Part shown: positions 7,555 to 15,467 of the stretch, one piece after another | Position numbering within the stretch: position 1 is the stretch's first letter | How the letters are laid out: every line of letters begins with the position of its first letter | NCBI GenBank assembly: GCA_017477805.1 | Contig: JAFUUM010000001.1 | Coordinates: forward strand, 1 to 30,087 | DNA: 30,087 nt | Source of the DNA: Lachnospiraceae bacterium | GTDB lineage: Bacteria > Bacillota > Clostridia > Lachnospirales > Lachnospiraceae | Direction: 5' to 3' | Program-made: the position numbers and the translations under genes | Notes under the pieces: model-generated | The model's database searches: none | What the model saw: only the letters and a program-made list of their open reading frames with translations | What the model was told of the DNA's origin: nothing

Positions 7555-7775
7555 GCGCATGGCCGTCCACTGCTATCATATACTATTTTGGCGAATTATT
7601 CCATTTATAGAGGGCGCAGAAGCGCACAAAGATCCATACCTGCTTGATCACAAAAAATCTGCCCCGGGAGGGCTGTCAACCCTGCGCAGCACCGCCGTCG
7701 TCGGCGGCCCTGGGGTTGACTCCCCTTCTGGGGCAGATATGATTTCTTAGAGCAGGTATGGATCATTTGCTTTCC
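7555..7775. repeat. Structured intergenic repeat, copy B
   Basis: This is the better-folding copy of the repeat also found at 1316-1530. Perfect nested arms: GATCCATACCTGCT (7631-7644) with 7751-7764; ATCTGCCCC (7657-7665) with 7730-7738; GTCAACCC (7675-7682) with 7713-7720; and CCGCCG-TCGT-CGGCGG (7692-7707) at the tip. On the minus strand the inner stem ends in GGGGCAGA followed by TTTTTT, so it can act as a terminator for the gene at 7949. The promoter-like pair comes next, before the transferase at 7498. Short frames across it (7559-7750, 7605-7856) are artefacts. Confidence 0.8.
7575..7603 (-). promoter_or_regulatory. Promoter-like pair in repeat B
   Basis: On the minus strand TGGAAT (7603-7598), a 17-base spacer and TATGAT (7580-7575) stand about 77 bases before ATG 7498. 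The -10 is good and the -35 weak. The same pair is kept in repeat A with a different spacer sequence, which supports function; an activator may be needed. Confidence 0.42.
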
Positions 7776-7842
7776 ATCTGCACTTCTAAATTCAATGGCT
7801 TGCGGAGCAAGGCTTCCTTTCACCGGCATTATTTGCAGCCAA

Positions 7843-7947
7843 CAAGTTACCGGCAAGTTAAAAAATCATACATATTGTGTATTTTGGCTTATTGCACAAC
7901 TATATGTGCTAATATAATGCTTGTTCTGCAAGTTACCAGCAAGTTAA
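7843..7947. repeat. Pair of 19-bp direct repeats at the 3' end of the AlbA-like gene
   Basis: CAAGTTACCGGCAAGTTAA (7843-7861) and CAAGTTACCAGCAAGTTAA (7929-7947) differ at one base and are 86 bases apart. Each contains AAGTTA twice, so the unit is internally repeated. The second copy ends one base before the gene's stop triplet (7949-7951). The A+T-rich stretch between them shows only a small GCACA/TGTGC hairpin. It may mark an insertion junction or a protein-binding site. Confidence 0.6.
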
Positions 7948-7948
7948 A

Positions 7949-9397
7949 TCAAGCCCAAATCGGTATATACTTCATATACCGTGGTGCAGTTGTCGGATCC
8001 AATGGTTTAATAAGCTTTCTTTCAACTGCATCTTTTATCAATCTTGAAATATTAGCAGCAGCGGAATCCTTAAGCCCAAATCGATCTCTTAGTGATGAAT
8101 TTGTCAATTGTTCACCTTGAATGTATTTTATGCAAGCGTGAAGATAACAAGCCCATATTTTATCTTCAACCGATAAATTGGAATAGGCTATGTGAGAAAA
8201 CAAAGTCACGCGAGTGCTATCTTCGTATAAATTGATTTTAGGTGCCGGAAGCAATTTCGCCTCACATGAGATGATCATTTTATCCCAACCAGTTCCTAAT
8301 TCCTCACATATTCCCAGGCGGCGCATCAATTGTGCCATTTTTTCATTTCTTGATTTGGGCGGATTATCAACGATACGGTTAATATCTACTAATGGAGTCC
8401 CCGAATTTGTAATCTCAATCCTATTTTCAAATATTTCTACCGTAGGTCCTGTTCCCGAAACAGAAAAATCCTGATGAATCAACGCGTTAGCAATCGCTTC
8501 CCTCACAGCCAGCGTCGGGTATAATGCTACTGTTGAACGCAACCCGTTTTCAATTACTTCTTCAGATGGAAGCATGGCTCCAATGAACCTGATCAGTTCA
8601 TCAAATCTGACAGCATATCCCCGACCGCTGATTTCCTCCTTCAGCATGTGAAGTTTATTATTGCCTTCATATAAAACCACTCTAATAGCTTTTCTTGCAA
8701 GTCTGTCAAAGTCAGTTAATTTCTTAGCGAATAGAATTGCACCAAGATTAGTTATCGCATACAACCCATTATCCTGTTTAACAACGCAGTTTTCTTCTAT
8801 CAAATAATGCAGAACACCTTCTGGATCAATAGGTTGTCTAATCCCCATCAATTCAAAATAACTGCCAATTTCTAAATAGTCTAGTGCCTCTTCACGTTGT
8901 AAATCATATTTAGCATATCTTTCTTCAAATCTTTCATTTCGAAGTCTATCCCACAATTGGCTTTGAAGCGCAGGGAACTCATTTAGCTTTTTGGTATAAC
9001 TTCCGACTCTTATATAATCAGCTTTTTTGAATGAAACAGGCATATTCAATGCTTTTTGAATTATAAGAACCCCAACCCGTCCTTCCGGCATATTAATCGG
9101 CTCATATGAAAAATCAGCATTATTGGACAATAAGGAGCGAAGCCAGTTTTCTAATTCCTGATCACCTTTTTTGAGGGACTGGAGGTCATAATCAGTTCCA
9201 ACTATTTCATGGGTAGCATCATCAATTCCCCAAATCATGTATGCACAGTTCTTTTCGCACAACGTTGCACTATTCGCCAACGCGCTAATATCTTCCCCTA
9301 TCATCTGTGGATCATAATTATCATGTTTAAACTCCACCCAAGCAGCTTCATTCTTCAATTTGCGCAGTTCATTGATTAGCAATCCAAGATTTTCCAT
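7949..9397 (-). CDS. AlbA_2/Schlafen-like ATP-binding protein
   Basis: The 482-aa protein has an N-terminal AlbA_2 (Schlafen-like) domain: EFKHD near residue 22, ISALANSA, then MIWGIDD and a later IRVGSYTKKL. A C-terminal HATPase_c_4-type region follows, with REAIANALIHQDFS, ITNSGTPL and LGICEELGTGWDKMI, and a winged-helix-like end. Family members are usually annotated as transcriptional regulators or ATP-dependent helicase-related proteins; related domains occur in anti-phage systems. Function here is unknown. It follows the GT2 gene by 35 bases with GAAAGGT before its ATG. It is visibly A+T-richer than its neighbours (a sampled line near 8401 is about 37% G+C against about 48% in the GT2 near 9661), which suggests insertion into the polymer operon. 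Repeats lie at its 3' side. Confidence 0.8.
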   Translation of the reverse strand: MENLGLLINELRKLKNEAAWVEFKHDNYDPQMIGEDISALANSATLCEKNCAYMIWGIDDATHEIVGTDYDLQSLKKGDQELENWLRSLLSNNADFSYEPINMPEGRVGVLIIQKALNMPVSFKKADYIRVGSYTKKLNEFPALQSQLWDRLRNERFEERYAKYDLQREEALDYLEIGSYFELMGIRQPIDPEGVLHYLIEENCVVKQDNGLYAITNLGAILFAKKLTDFDRLARKAIRVVLYEGNNKLHMLKEEISGRGYAVRFDELIRFIGAMLPSEEVIENGLRSTVALYPTLAVREAIANALIHQDFSVSGTGPTVEIFENRIEITNSGTPLVDINRIVDNPPKSRNEKMAQLMRRLGICEELGTGWDKMIISCEAKLLPAPKINLYEDSTRVTLFSHIAYSNLSVEDKIWACYLHACIKYIQGEQLTNSSLRDRFGLKDSAAANISRLIKDAVERKLIKPLDPTTAPRYMKYIPIWA

Positions 9398-9432
9398 ATT
9401 TTACCTTTCAAATATGCTTTTGCGCTCCGCTT

Positions 9433-10233
9433 CTATCCCGCGATCCATTTCGCCAGTTCGATGGCAATGCATTCAAAGAAATAAAACTTGCTGTAGCCGT
9501 TATCGACGTATGCTTTGTAGCGGGCTTTGCCGCGGCTGATGGCCTTGCCGAGGCCTTTTTCATGGCTGACCCCGTTCATCCGGAAGTTAGCCAGGACTTC
9601 GTTTAAAACGCTGACTTTTCGGCCGTCTTTCCGCATCCGGAGGACCAGTTCCCAGTCATCGTGAAGACTTTCGCACTTGTACCGGTAGATCCCGTACATT
9701 TCCTTTGTCAGGAAGGTGGTGGGATGGTTCCAGTCTCTGGACACCACGGGAGTCCGGAGGCTGGAGTGCTTGATGAGCTTTTCCTTTAACTCGCCCTCGG
9801 GGCTTTCCGTCCAGATCCGCAGGTCTGCATAAAAGAGATCAAAGTGCTCTTTTTCATAGGTTTCCGCCACTTTTTCAAGGGCGATGGTCTCATACCAGTC
9901 ATCGGAATTGATGATACCGACCACGTCCCCTTTTGCCATCTGGGCACCTTTATTCATGGCATCGTAGATCCCGTTGTCCTTTTCCGACAGGATCCGAAGG
10001 TCGATTCCCTTGTTCTCGAACGCCTCCCGGTATTCCTCCAGGATCTGCAGGGTATCATCCGTGGATGCCCCATCGACAACGATGTACTCGCAAGGTGCCT
10101 TCGTCTGGTTTAAAACGGATTCGATGGTTTTCCGGAAAGTCTTCGCACTATTGAAGGTGGGGGTGATAACAGAGATGGTAACCGGCGCTTTGCTCACTTG
10201 TTTGGTTCCGTTTTCGGCTGTTTGCGCGCTCAT
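9433..10233 (-). CDS. Family 2 glycosyltransferase
   Basis: The 266-aa protein is a single GT-A domain without membrane helices. ISVITPTFNSAKTF begins the nucleotide-binding fold (residue ~19), VDGASTDDTL (~54) is the sugar-nucleotide loop, and INSDDWY (about 109-115) holds the DxD-like metal site. NHPTTFLTK and HDDWELVLRM complete the WcaA/SpsA-like pattern. It adds one sugar to the lipid-linked repeat at the inner membrane face. Its ATG overlaps the epimerase stop (ATGA), so the two are translationally coupled. The donor sugar cannot be read from the sequence. Confidence 0.9.
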   Translation of the reverse strand: MSAQTAENGTKQVSKAPVTISVITPTFNSAKTFRKTIESVLNQTKAPCEYIVVDGASTDDTLQILEEYREAFENKGIDLRILSEKDNGIYDAMNKGAQMAKGDVVGIINSDDWYETIALEKVAETYEKEHFDLFYADLRIWTESPEGELKEKLIKHSSLRTPVVSRDWNHPTTFLTKEMYGIYRYKCESLHDDWELVLRMRKDGRKVSVLNEVLANFRMNGVSHEKGLGKAISRGKARYKAYVDNGYSKFYFFECIAIELAKWIAG

Positions 10234-11126
10234 TTACTTCCCACCGATCTGCGCACCGCATCCTCTGCGGAGAATACGCGGTAATCGATGCCGCAAAGGG
10301 ACATGTCTTCCTCGTAAGCCAATGATCCGAATAGTTTATTCACGGAACCGGACACCTTGGATCCCAACTTTAATAGTCCCTTCATACCGCCCGCAAAATG
10401 CACCTTTTTGCCATAGGCATCCGCGATAAGTTTGATCAGCTCACAGGTGGATAAAAGTTCCTTGTTCTGGGGATAGAACGTTCCCGACCGGTCCGTAAGG
10501 ATCAGCTGCCTGATGAGTTCCGTCAAGTTGTAGATATAGATCATGCTCCGCTTATTTTCCACCTTGGGGAAAAACGGGGTCTTTCTCACCAGGTCTGCCA
10601 GTCTCGGGAAGTTTCCTTTGGAGCCTTCGCCAAAGACCATGGGGGTCCGGATGATGGAGATGTGGAAATCATCGGTTTCAAGCGGCTTGATCCCCAGTTC
10701 TGCCTGAAGCTTACTGTCCCCATAAAAGCTGCCGGGCTCGGGCTTGGTGTCCCGCGTGATGATCTTCTCCTGTCCCACAGCGGAACTGTCACCGTAGACG
10801 ATGATGGAACTCATATAAATAAACTGGGATACCCCATCCCGGCGTGCTTTATCTGCCGCGGCGATGGTGAGATCCCGGTTGATTTTCATGTATTTTTGTC
10901 TGGTTGCTTCGTCTGTTTCCCGAACATCCACATGGGCAAGCCCCGCCACGTGAAGGATGGCGTCATATCCGCTCCAGTCTTCTTTCTGCCAGGCGGCATT
11001 CCGAAGAGAGAGCTTGGTGACTTCGATCTTCTCTTCTTCAGGGGCATTTTCATTTTGGATCTTGATCCATTCTTCAAAAGAATTGCCGATGTAGCTGGTC
11101 AGTCCGGTAACGATAACCTTTTTCAT
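10230..11126 (-). CDS. NAD-dependent epimerase/dehydratase
   Basis: The 298-aa protein is an extended short-chain dehydrogenase: N-terminal VTGLTSYIGNSF is the dinucleotide loop (the central Gly of GxxGxxG is Ser here), HVAGLAHVD the second strand, and SFYGDSKLQAE the active-site YxxxK. IRTPMVFGEGSKGNFPRL is a typical substrate-loop segment. The family converts nucleotide-activated sugars, often as a UDP-sugar 4-epimerase or 4-ketoreductase. It sits directly after a short initiating transferase; in other O-antigen and N-glycan clusters such pairs make and then load a 4-modified GlcNAc or QuiNAc/FucNAc-type sugar, for which the upstream CapD-type 4,6-dehydratase would supply the 4-keto intermediate. 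The exact sugar is an inference. Confidence 0.85.
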   Translation of the reverse strand: MKKVIVTGLTSYIGNSFEEWIKIQNENAPEEEKIEVTKLSLRNAAWQKEDWSGYDAILHVAGLAHVDVRETDEATRQKYMKINRDLTIAAADKARRDGVSQFIYMSSIIVYGDSSAVGQEKIITRDTKPEPGSFYGDSKLQAELGIKPLETDDFHISIIRTPMVFGEGSKGNFPRLADLVRKTPFFPKVENKRSMIYIYNLTELIRQLILTDRSGTFYPQNKELLSTCELIKLIADAYGKKVHFAGGMKGLLKLGSKVSGSVNKLFGSLAYEEDMSLCGIDYRVFSAEDAVRRSVGSK

Positions 11127-11141
11127 TTCTCTTCTCTTTTC

Positions 11142-11798
11142 CTATTTCTTATCCTGTTCCTCATTTTTGCGTTTCATCTCGCCGGTGCCGCCCTCGACAA
11201 CACCTTTGCTGGAAAACACGCTTCCGATGGTGCCCACAAAGCAGATGAGGTCAAAGCCGAAACTGCACTTTTTTACGTACTCTCCATCCAGCTTTGCTTT
11301 CACCGGGATCTCCAATTCGTCCCTACCGTTGATCTGGGCCCAGCCGGTAAGCCCCGGCATAACGTCGTTGGCACCGTATTTGTCCCGCTCGGCAATGAGG
11401 TCGTACTGGTTCCAAAGAGCAGGTCTGGGGCCGATGATGCTCATCTTTCCACGGAAGATATCCCAGATCTGGGGCAGTTCATCCAGAGAACTTTTTCGAA
11501 GGAATGCTCCTACTCTTGTGATGTACTGCTCCGGGTTCTTCAGCATATGCGTCGGCATATCGTGGGGGGTGGACATCTTCATGCTGCGGAATTTATGGAG
11601 CATAAAGTGTTCTTTTCCCTTTCCCACCCGCTTTTGGGCAAAAAAGATGGGCCCCGGATCGTCTGCGAAGACGGCGATGCACAGGATGAGGAACACCGGG
11701 GAGAGAATTATCAACCCCAGTGCGGATAAGACCACATCCAATATACGTTTGATGACAGTTTGATAAAGACCTGCCTTCGTCACGGTGTTATTCTGCAT
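11142..11798 (-). CDS. Short initiating phosphoglycosyl transferase (PglC/WcaJ catalytic domain)
   Basis: The 218-aa protein has only the catalytic module: one re-entrant membrane helix (about 18-42), KRVGKGKEHFMLHKFRSM (56-73), Asp106-Glu107 in SSLDELPQIWD, SIIGPRPALWNQYDL, and MPGLTGWAQINGRDEL. Minimal enzymes of this class (PglC, WbpL-partner type) transfer a phospho-sugar, commonly a modified GlcNAc such as diNAcBac or QuiNAc, to undecaprenyl phosphate. The start overlaps the end of the upstream sulfatase gene by 19 bases. The protein ends in a charged tail. It is distinct from the two long transferases in the window. Confidence 0.92.
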   Translation of the reverse strand: MQNNTVTKAGLYQTVIKRILDVVLSALGLIILSPVFLILCIAVFADDPGPIFFAQKRVGKGKEHFMLHKFRSMKMSTPHDMPTHMLKNPEQYITRVGAFLRKSSLDELPQIWDIFRGKMSIIGPRPALWNQYDLIAERDKYGANDVMPGLTGWAQINGRDELEIPVKAKLDGEYVKKCSFGFDLICFVGTIGSVFSSKGVVEGGTGEMKRKNEEQDKK

Positions 11799-13558
11799 AC
11801 TTCTTTTAGTTCCTTATCATACAGTTTGATGTAGGCAACAACCGTCAGATAATCCGATTCTTCCGGTGAATACCCTGGTTTTGCCCACGCGAACCAGGGA
11901 TTGGGATTGTCAGGGATAATAAGCGAAACTGTCATTGTTTCTCCGGTCCTTGAATCCGTAACCTCCGCATAGAAGTTCTCGATATAACTCGGATCCAATC
12001 CGACAAATCCGGAAACAAAAATGGTCAGCGTCCCCTCTTCCTCATTTATCAGCCACGATCCGGTGATATCCATTCCATTGATGATATCCTCATTGTCTTC
12101 TCCGGATAAAGTGACCATAAAAGTGGAGGGTTTTTCGAAAATAGTTTTGGCTTCCTCTATCCCGTAACGTTCTAAGATCGTTTGCTCATCGGAATAGAGA
12201 TTAACGCCTACTCCCAATTTATTTCCGGGAATCTGAATACCCATAGCCGCAAGGGTCGTAGGGAAAAGATCGATGGTGGAGTAGATCCGTTTCTTACCCG
12301 GATCCGAAGGAGTTACCGCACTGTTAATGATGGTGCAGTATGTCCGTCGCAGATAATCGGACGAAACGTGATTGCAAAAGTCCGCATCCATGGTCGGATG
12401 ATCTCCGCACACAACAATAGTCGTATTATCGTAAAAGGGCTGTTCTTTCAGCCATTCCAGAAACTCTGTGACCTGCCTGTCCATGCAGGCGTATACGTTG
12501 GCGTATTGGTTTCCTTCAAATTCGTCCCGGCAGAGTCTGCAATAATAACCGTCGTCAAAATGGGTATCCGCTGTCAGGAGGGTATAGCAGAAAGGTTCCT
12601 GCATTGTAGCGAGGTCGGATTTTGCGAAGTCAAACAGCACCTCATCCTCATATCCCCACCAAACGTCATAGCCTTCCGGAAGACGGCCCGTTTCGATGGC
12701 CCAATCATAGTCATGGATTTCGTAGTTGCCGTGACCAAGATAATACCCTTCGCGACCGCCGAACTCCGCATTGCTCCCAAGGAGCAGGGTCCGCTGATAG
12801 CCCTCTTTTTCCAAAATGTCTCCCAATGTAGTCAGTTCGGGAAACATTGCCGCACCGGCTTCAAAATCCGCACGAAGAGGCAGCTTAAGAGGCATTCCGG
12901 AACTCTGGGCAAACATCGCTCCCATCGTCCAATCCGTTCCCGCCAGTGAAAAAGCCCCATTCAGGCTGTTCTCACTCCCGGAAAAATCTTCGTTTGCTTC
13001 AGCGATCCGGGTCAGGTTTGGAATGCAACTCTGCTCAAATGCGCCGCCATTTTCTTCGTCTGCAAAAGTGATCTCCGCAGACTCCAGAAAGATATAGATC
13101 AGGTTTCGTTTCTTATCCGGAAACCTCAGCTCCAATTGGCCGGCGTCCACATATTCTTCTTCAAAGAAGTCATCCCCGCTCTGTCCAATCCCGAGTATTT
13201 CATAGACTACCGTGTCCGGCAGTTTGGTCTTAACCTGCAGATCCCACACGATGAAGATCAGCATTCCCGCAAAGCAGGCTGCCGACAGCACCATGAGGCC
13301 CCTCTTGAGCCATAATTTGCGTGTGACTGCATATAAGATCACAAAGCAAGCAAAGATCAACACACCGGGCAAGAGAAACTGCAAGATCAGTTTCCATATA
13401 ATCTCTGTATTTGTGCCCGTAAGCGGAGCTTTAATATGATAGATGATTTCGTCGGCACCAAGACTCCCCCAGGAGGTGATCAGCCAGCGTTCCGTGAGAA
13501 AAAGGAGCAGGGCACCACTTAGAAGGATGAACCATATCCATTTCAAAAATCGTTTCAT
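11780..13558 (-). CDS. OpgB/LtaS-like phosphoglycerol transferase (sulfatase fold)
   Basis: I place the start at ATG 13558 (MKRFLKWIWF, 592 aa). A longer frame to 13645 would run back into capD, and the paralogue at 1027 begins with the same residues. Three or four membrane helices (about 5-25, 55-78, 86-107) precede a large extracellular catalytic domain. Glu159 in NLIYIFLESAE is the likely metal ligand, Thr211 in GTDWTMGAMFAQSSGMPL the likely nucleophile, and His333 (DTHFDD) and Asp386-His387 (CGDHPTMD) the further metal site. The GTxxTxxGM pattern is closer to OpgB/MdoB than to classic LtaS. A ~100-residue tail after about 490 may bind glycan. Predicted role: adding phosphoglycerol to the finished polymer outside the cell. 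Confidence 0.9.
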   Translation of the reverse strand: MKRFLKWIWFILLSGALLLFLTERWLITSWGSLGADEIIYHIKAPLTGTNTEIIWKLILQFLLPGVLIFACFVILYAVTRKLWLKRGLMVLSAACFAGMLIFIVWDLQVKTKLPDTVVYEILGIGQSGDDFFEEEYVDAGQLELRFPDKKRNLIYIFLESAEITFADEENGGAFEQSCIPNLTRIAEANEDFSGSENSLNGAFSLAGTDWTMGAMFAQSSGMPLKLPLRADFEAGAAMFPELTTLGDILEKEGYQRTLLLGSNAEFGGREGYYLGHGNYEIHDYDWAIETGRLPEGYDVWWGYEDEVLFDFAKSDLATMQEPFCYTLLTADTHFDDGYYCRLCRDEFEGNQYANVYACMDRQVTEFLEWLKEQPFYDNTTIVVCGDHPTMDADFCNHVSSDYLRRTYCTIINSAVTPSDPGKKRIYSTIDLFPTTLAAMGIQIPGNKLGVGVNLYSDEQTILERYGIEEAKTIFEKPSTFMVTLSGEDNEDIINGMDITGSWLINEEEGTLTIFVSGFVGLDPSYIENFYAEVTDSRTGETMTVSLIIPDNPNPWFAWAKPGYSPEESDYLTVVAYIKLYDKELKEVCRITP

Positions 13559-13562
13559 TTCA

Positions 13563-15434
13563 TCAATCTTTCTTAACGTTCTCCTCCGGATGATACGTAG
13601 GAACGATCTCCTGTACCAGCCGTCTGACCTCATCGGACTCGGCATTTACAGACTTTGCAAGGTCCGCCAGTTTTTCGAAGAACTCATCCTCATCCATCTC
13701 GATGGGCTTACCGATGTGGATCATGTGGTTATCCGTATCCTGCAGTCCCTCTTCCTCCATGAGCATCTCTTCATAGAGTTTCTCGCCGGGCCGAAGACCG
13801 GTGAAGGTGATCATGATGTCCTCATTTGGCGTATAACCGGAGAGCTTGATGAGGTTGCAGGCAAGATCGTAGATCTTGACCGGCTCTCCCATATCGAGGA
13901 CGAAGATCTCGCCGCCCTTAGCGTAGGCACCCGCCTGCAGCACTAACGATACTGCCTCGGGGATGGTCATAAAGTAGCGGATGATGTCGGGATGGGTCAC
14001 GGTAACGGGGCCTCCCTGCTCGATCTGCTTTTTGAAAAGGGGTATCACGGAGCCATTACTGCCCAGCACGTTTCCGAAACGGACAGCGACGAATTCCGTG
14101 TCATATTCTTTATTGCAGCTTTGGATGATCATCTCGCAGATCCGCTTGCTGGCCCCCATGATATTAGTGGGGTTTACGGCCTTATCCGTGGAAATCATGA
14201 CAAAGCGTTTGCATCCGTTTTCTCCCGCTGCCCTTGCGGTCTTTAAGGTACCAAAGACGTTATTCTTGATAGCCTCGTTGGGGCTGACTTCCATGAGGGG
14301 CACGTGTTTATGGGCCGCTGCATGGTAAACGATGTCCGGATGATAGGTCTTGAAAATATCGTTGATACGGTTGGTGTTTCGCACGGAGGCGATGAGCACC
14401 ACTAGGTTCAAATGTGGATATTCGTGGATCAGTTCCTGCTGGATCTCATAGGCATTATTCTCGTAGATGTCAACGATGATCAGCTGTTTGGGCTTATGGG
14501 CTGCGATCTGTCTGCAAAGCTCGCTTCCGATGGAGCCGCCACCGCCGGTAACAAGGACCACCTGACCCTGAACGTAGGCTGCGATGGAATCGGTATTGAC
14601 CCGCACGGGTTCTCTTCCGAGGAGGTCTTCCACGTCGACATCACGCAGGCTGTTGATGGACACATCTTCATTCACCAGCTGGTACATACCCGGCAGGGTC
14701 TGCAGACGGCATTTTGTCTCCTGACAGATGTTGATGATGTCCCGGATCACGGTCTTTGGTGCGGACGGAATGGAGATGATGATCACATCGATGTCATACT
14801 TCTGGGCAAGTTCGGGGATGTTCTCCCGCTTGCCTTCCACCTTGACGCCCTGTACAAAGCGCCCCTGTTTGTTGGGGTCATCGTCCACCACGCACTTAAC
14901 GTTCATGCGGACGTAGTTGCTGTTTTTGATCTCACGGACCAGGTTGTTGCCGGCCTCACCGGCGCCTACGATCATGACATTCTGGCCGATCTTGGCGTTC
15001 ATATGCTTTTTCTTTAGATTCCGAAAGAACCGGTATGCAAAGCGGCTGGCTCCGGTGAAGGCGGTAAAGAACATAAAGAAAAAGACATAGCAGCTTCTCG
15101 GGATCACCAGTCCAAGGAGTTTTGCCCCGATAAACTGTGCCAACGTTACCAAAAAACAGGCAACGACGGAATTCTGCAGTTCCGTTACGGAAGCGTACTC
15201 CCAAAGACTGCTGTATAGCCTCAGGCAGAAGAAAACAATGATCATCACCGGCACGAGAAAGAACATGGTTTCCCACATGGGATCCATGTATGATCTTGTC
15301 ACCGGAGACATGGTGAAATCAAACCTTGCCAGGATGGCCAAAATCCCGGACAGTACCACGGCGACAATATCGTAGGTGATCAGGAATAATCTTCTGTATA
15401 GTAAAATGTGTTTTGTTGCTTTCCGAACGGACAT
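13563..15434 (-). CDS. Membrane-bound NDP-sugar 4,6-dehydratase (CapD/PglF/WbpM type)
   Basis: The 623-aa protein is full length for the long form. It has four N-terminal membrane helices (about 17-37, 54-72, 87-110, 112-135), a first Rossmann domain with VGAGEAGNNLVRE (~156-168), then the catalytic SDR domain with VTGGGGSIGSE (295-305), HAAAHKHVPLME and STDKAVNPTNIMGASKR. As in WbpM/PglF, Met takes the place of the usual active-site Tyr in MxxxK. These enzymes turn UDP-GlcNAc into UDP-4-keto-6-deoxy-GlcNAc, feeding bacillosamine, QuiNAc or FucNAc. It lies 33 bases after ugd and immediately before the sulfatase gene, and fits functionally with the epimerase and short transferase downstream. 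Confidence 0.93.
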   Translation of the reverse strand: MSVRKATKHILLYRRLFLITYDIVAVVLSGILAILARFDFTMSPVTRSYMDPMWETMFFLVPVMIIVFFCLRLYSSLWEYASVTELQNSVVACFLVTLAQFIGAKLLGLVIPRSCYVFFFMFFTAFTGASRFAYRFFRNLKKKHMNAKIGQNVMIVGAGEAGNNLVREIKNSNYVRMNVKCVVDDDPNKQGRFVQGVKVEGKRENIPELAQKYDIDVIIISIPSAPKTVIRDIINICQETKCRLQTLPGMYQLVNEDVSINSLRDVDVEDLLGREPVRVNTDSIAAYVQGQVVLVTGGGGSIGSELCRQIAAHKPKQLIIVDIYENNAYEIQQELIHEYPHLNLVVLIASVRNTNRINDIFKTYHPDIVYHAAAHKHVPLMEVSPNEAIKNNVFGTLKTARAAGENGCKRFVMISTDKAVNPTNIMGASKRICEMIIQSCNKEYDTEFVAVRFGNVLGSNGSVIPLFKKQIEQGGPVTVTHPDIIRYFMTIPEAVSLVLQAGAYAKGGEIFVLDMGEPVKIYDLACNLIKLSGYTPNEDIMITFTGLRPGEKLYEEMLMEEEGLQDTDNHMIHIGKPIEMDEDEFFEKLADLAKSVNAESDEVRRLVQEIVPTYHPEENVKKD

Positions 15435-15467
15435 GAAAACTCTCCACTCTTCGTGTTATTGTTCTGC

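Noticed and set aside
7559..7856. Short frames on both strands within repeat B
   Set aside because: They cross a self-complementary structured repeat and have no counterpart in copy A.
13559..13645. 29-codon N-terminal extension of the sulfatase at 11780
   Set aside because: It overlaps the 3' end of capD, and the paralogue shows the true start at MKRFLK.
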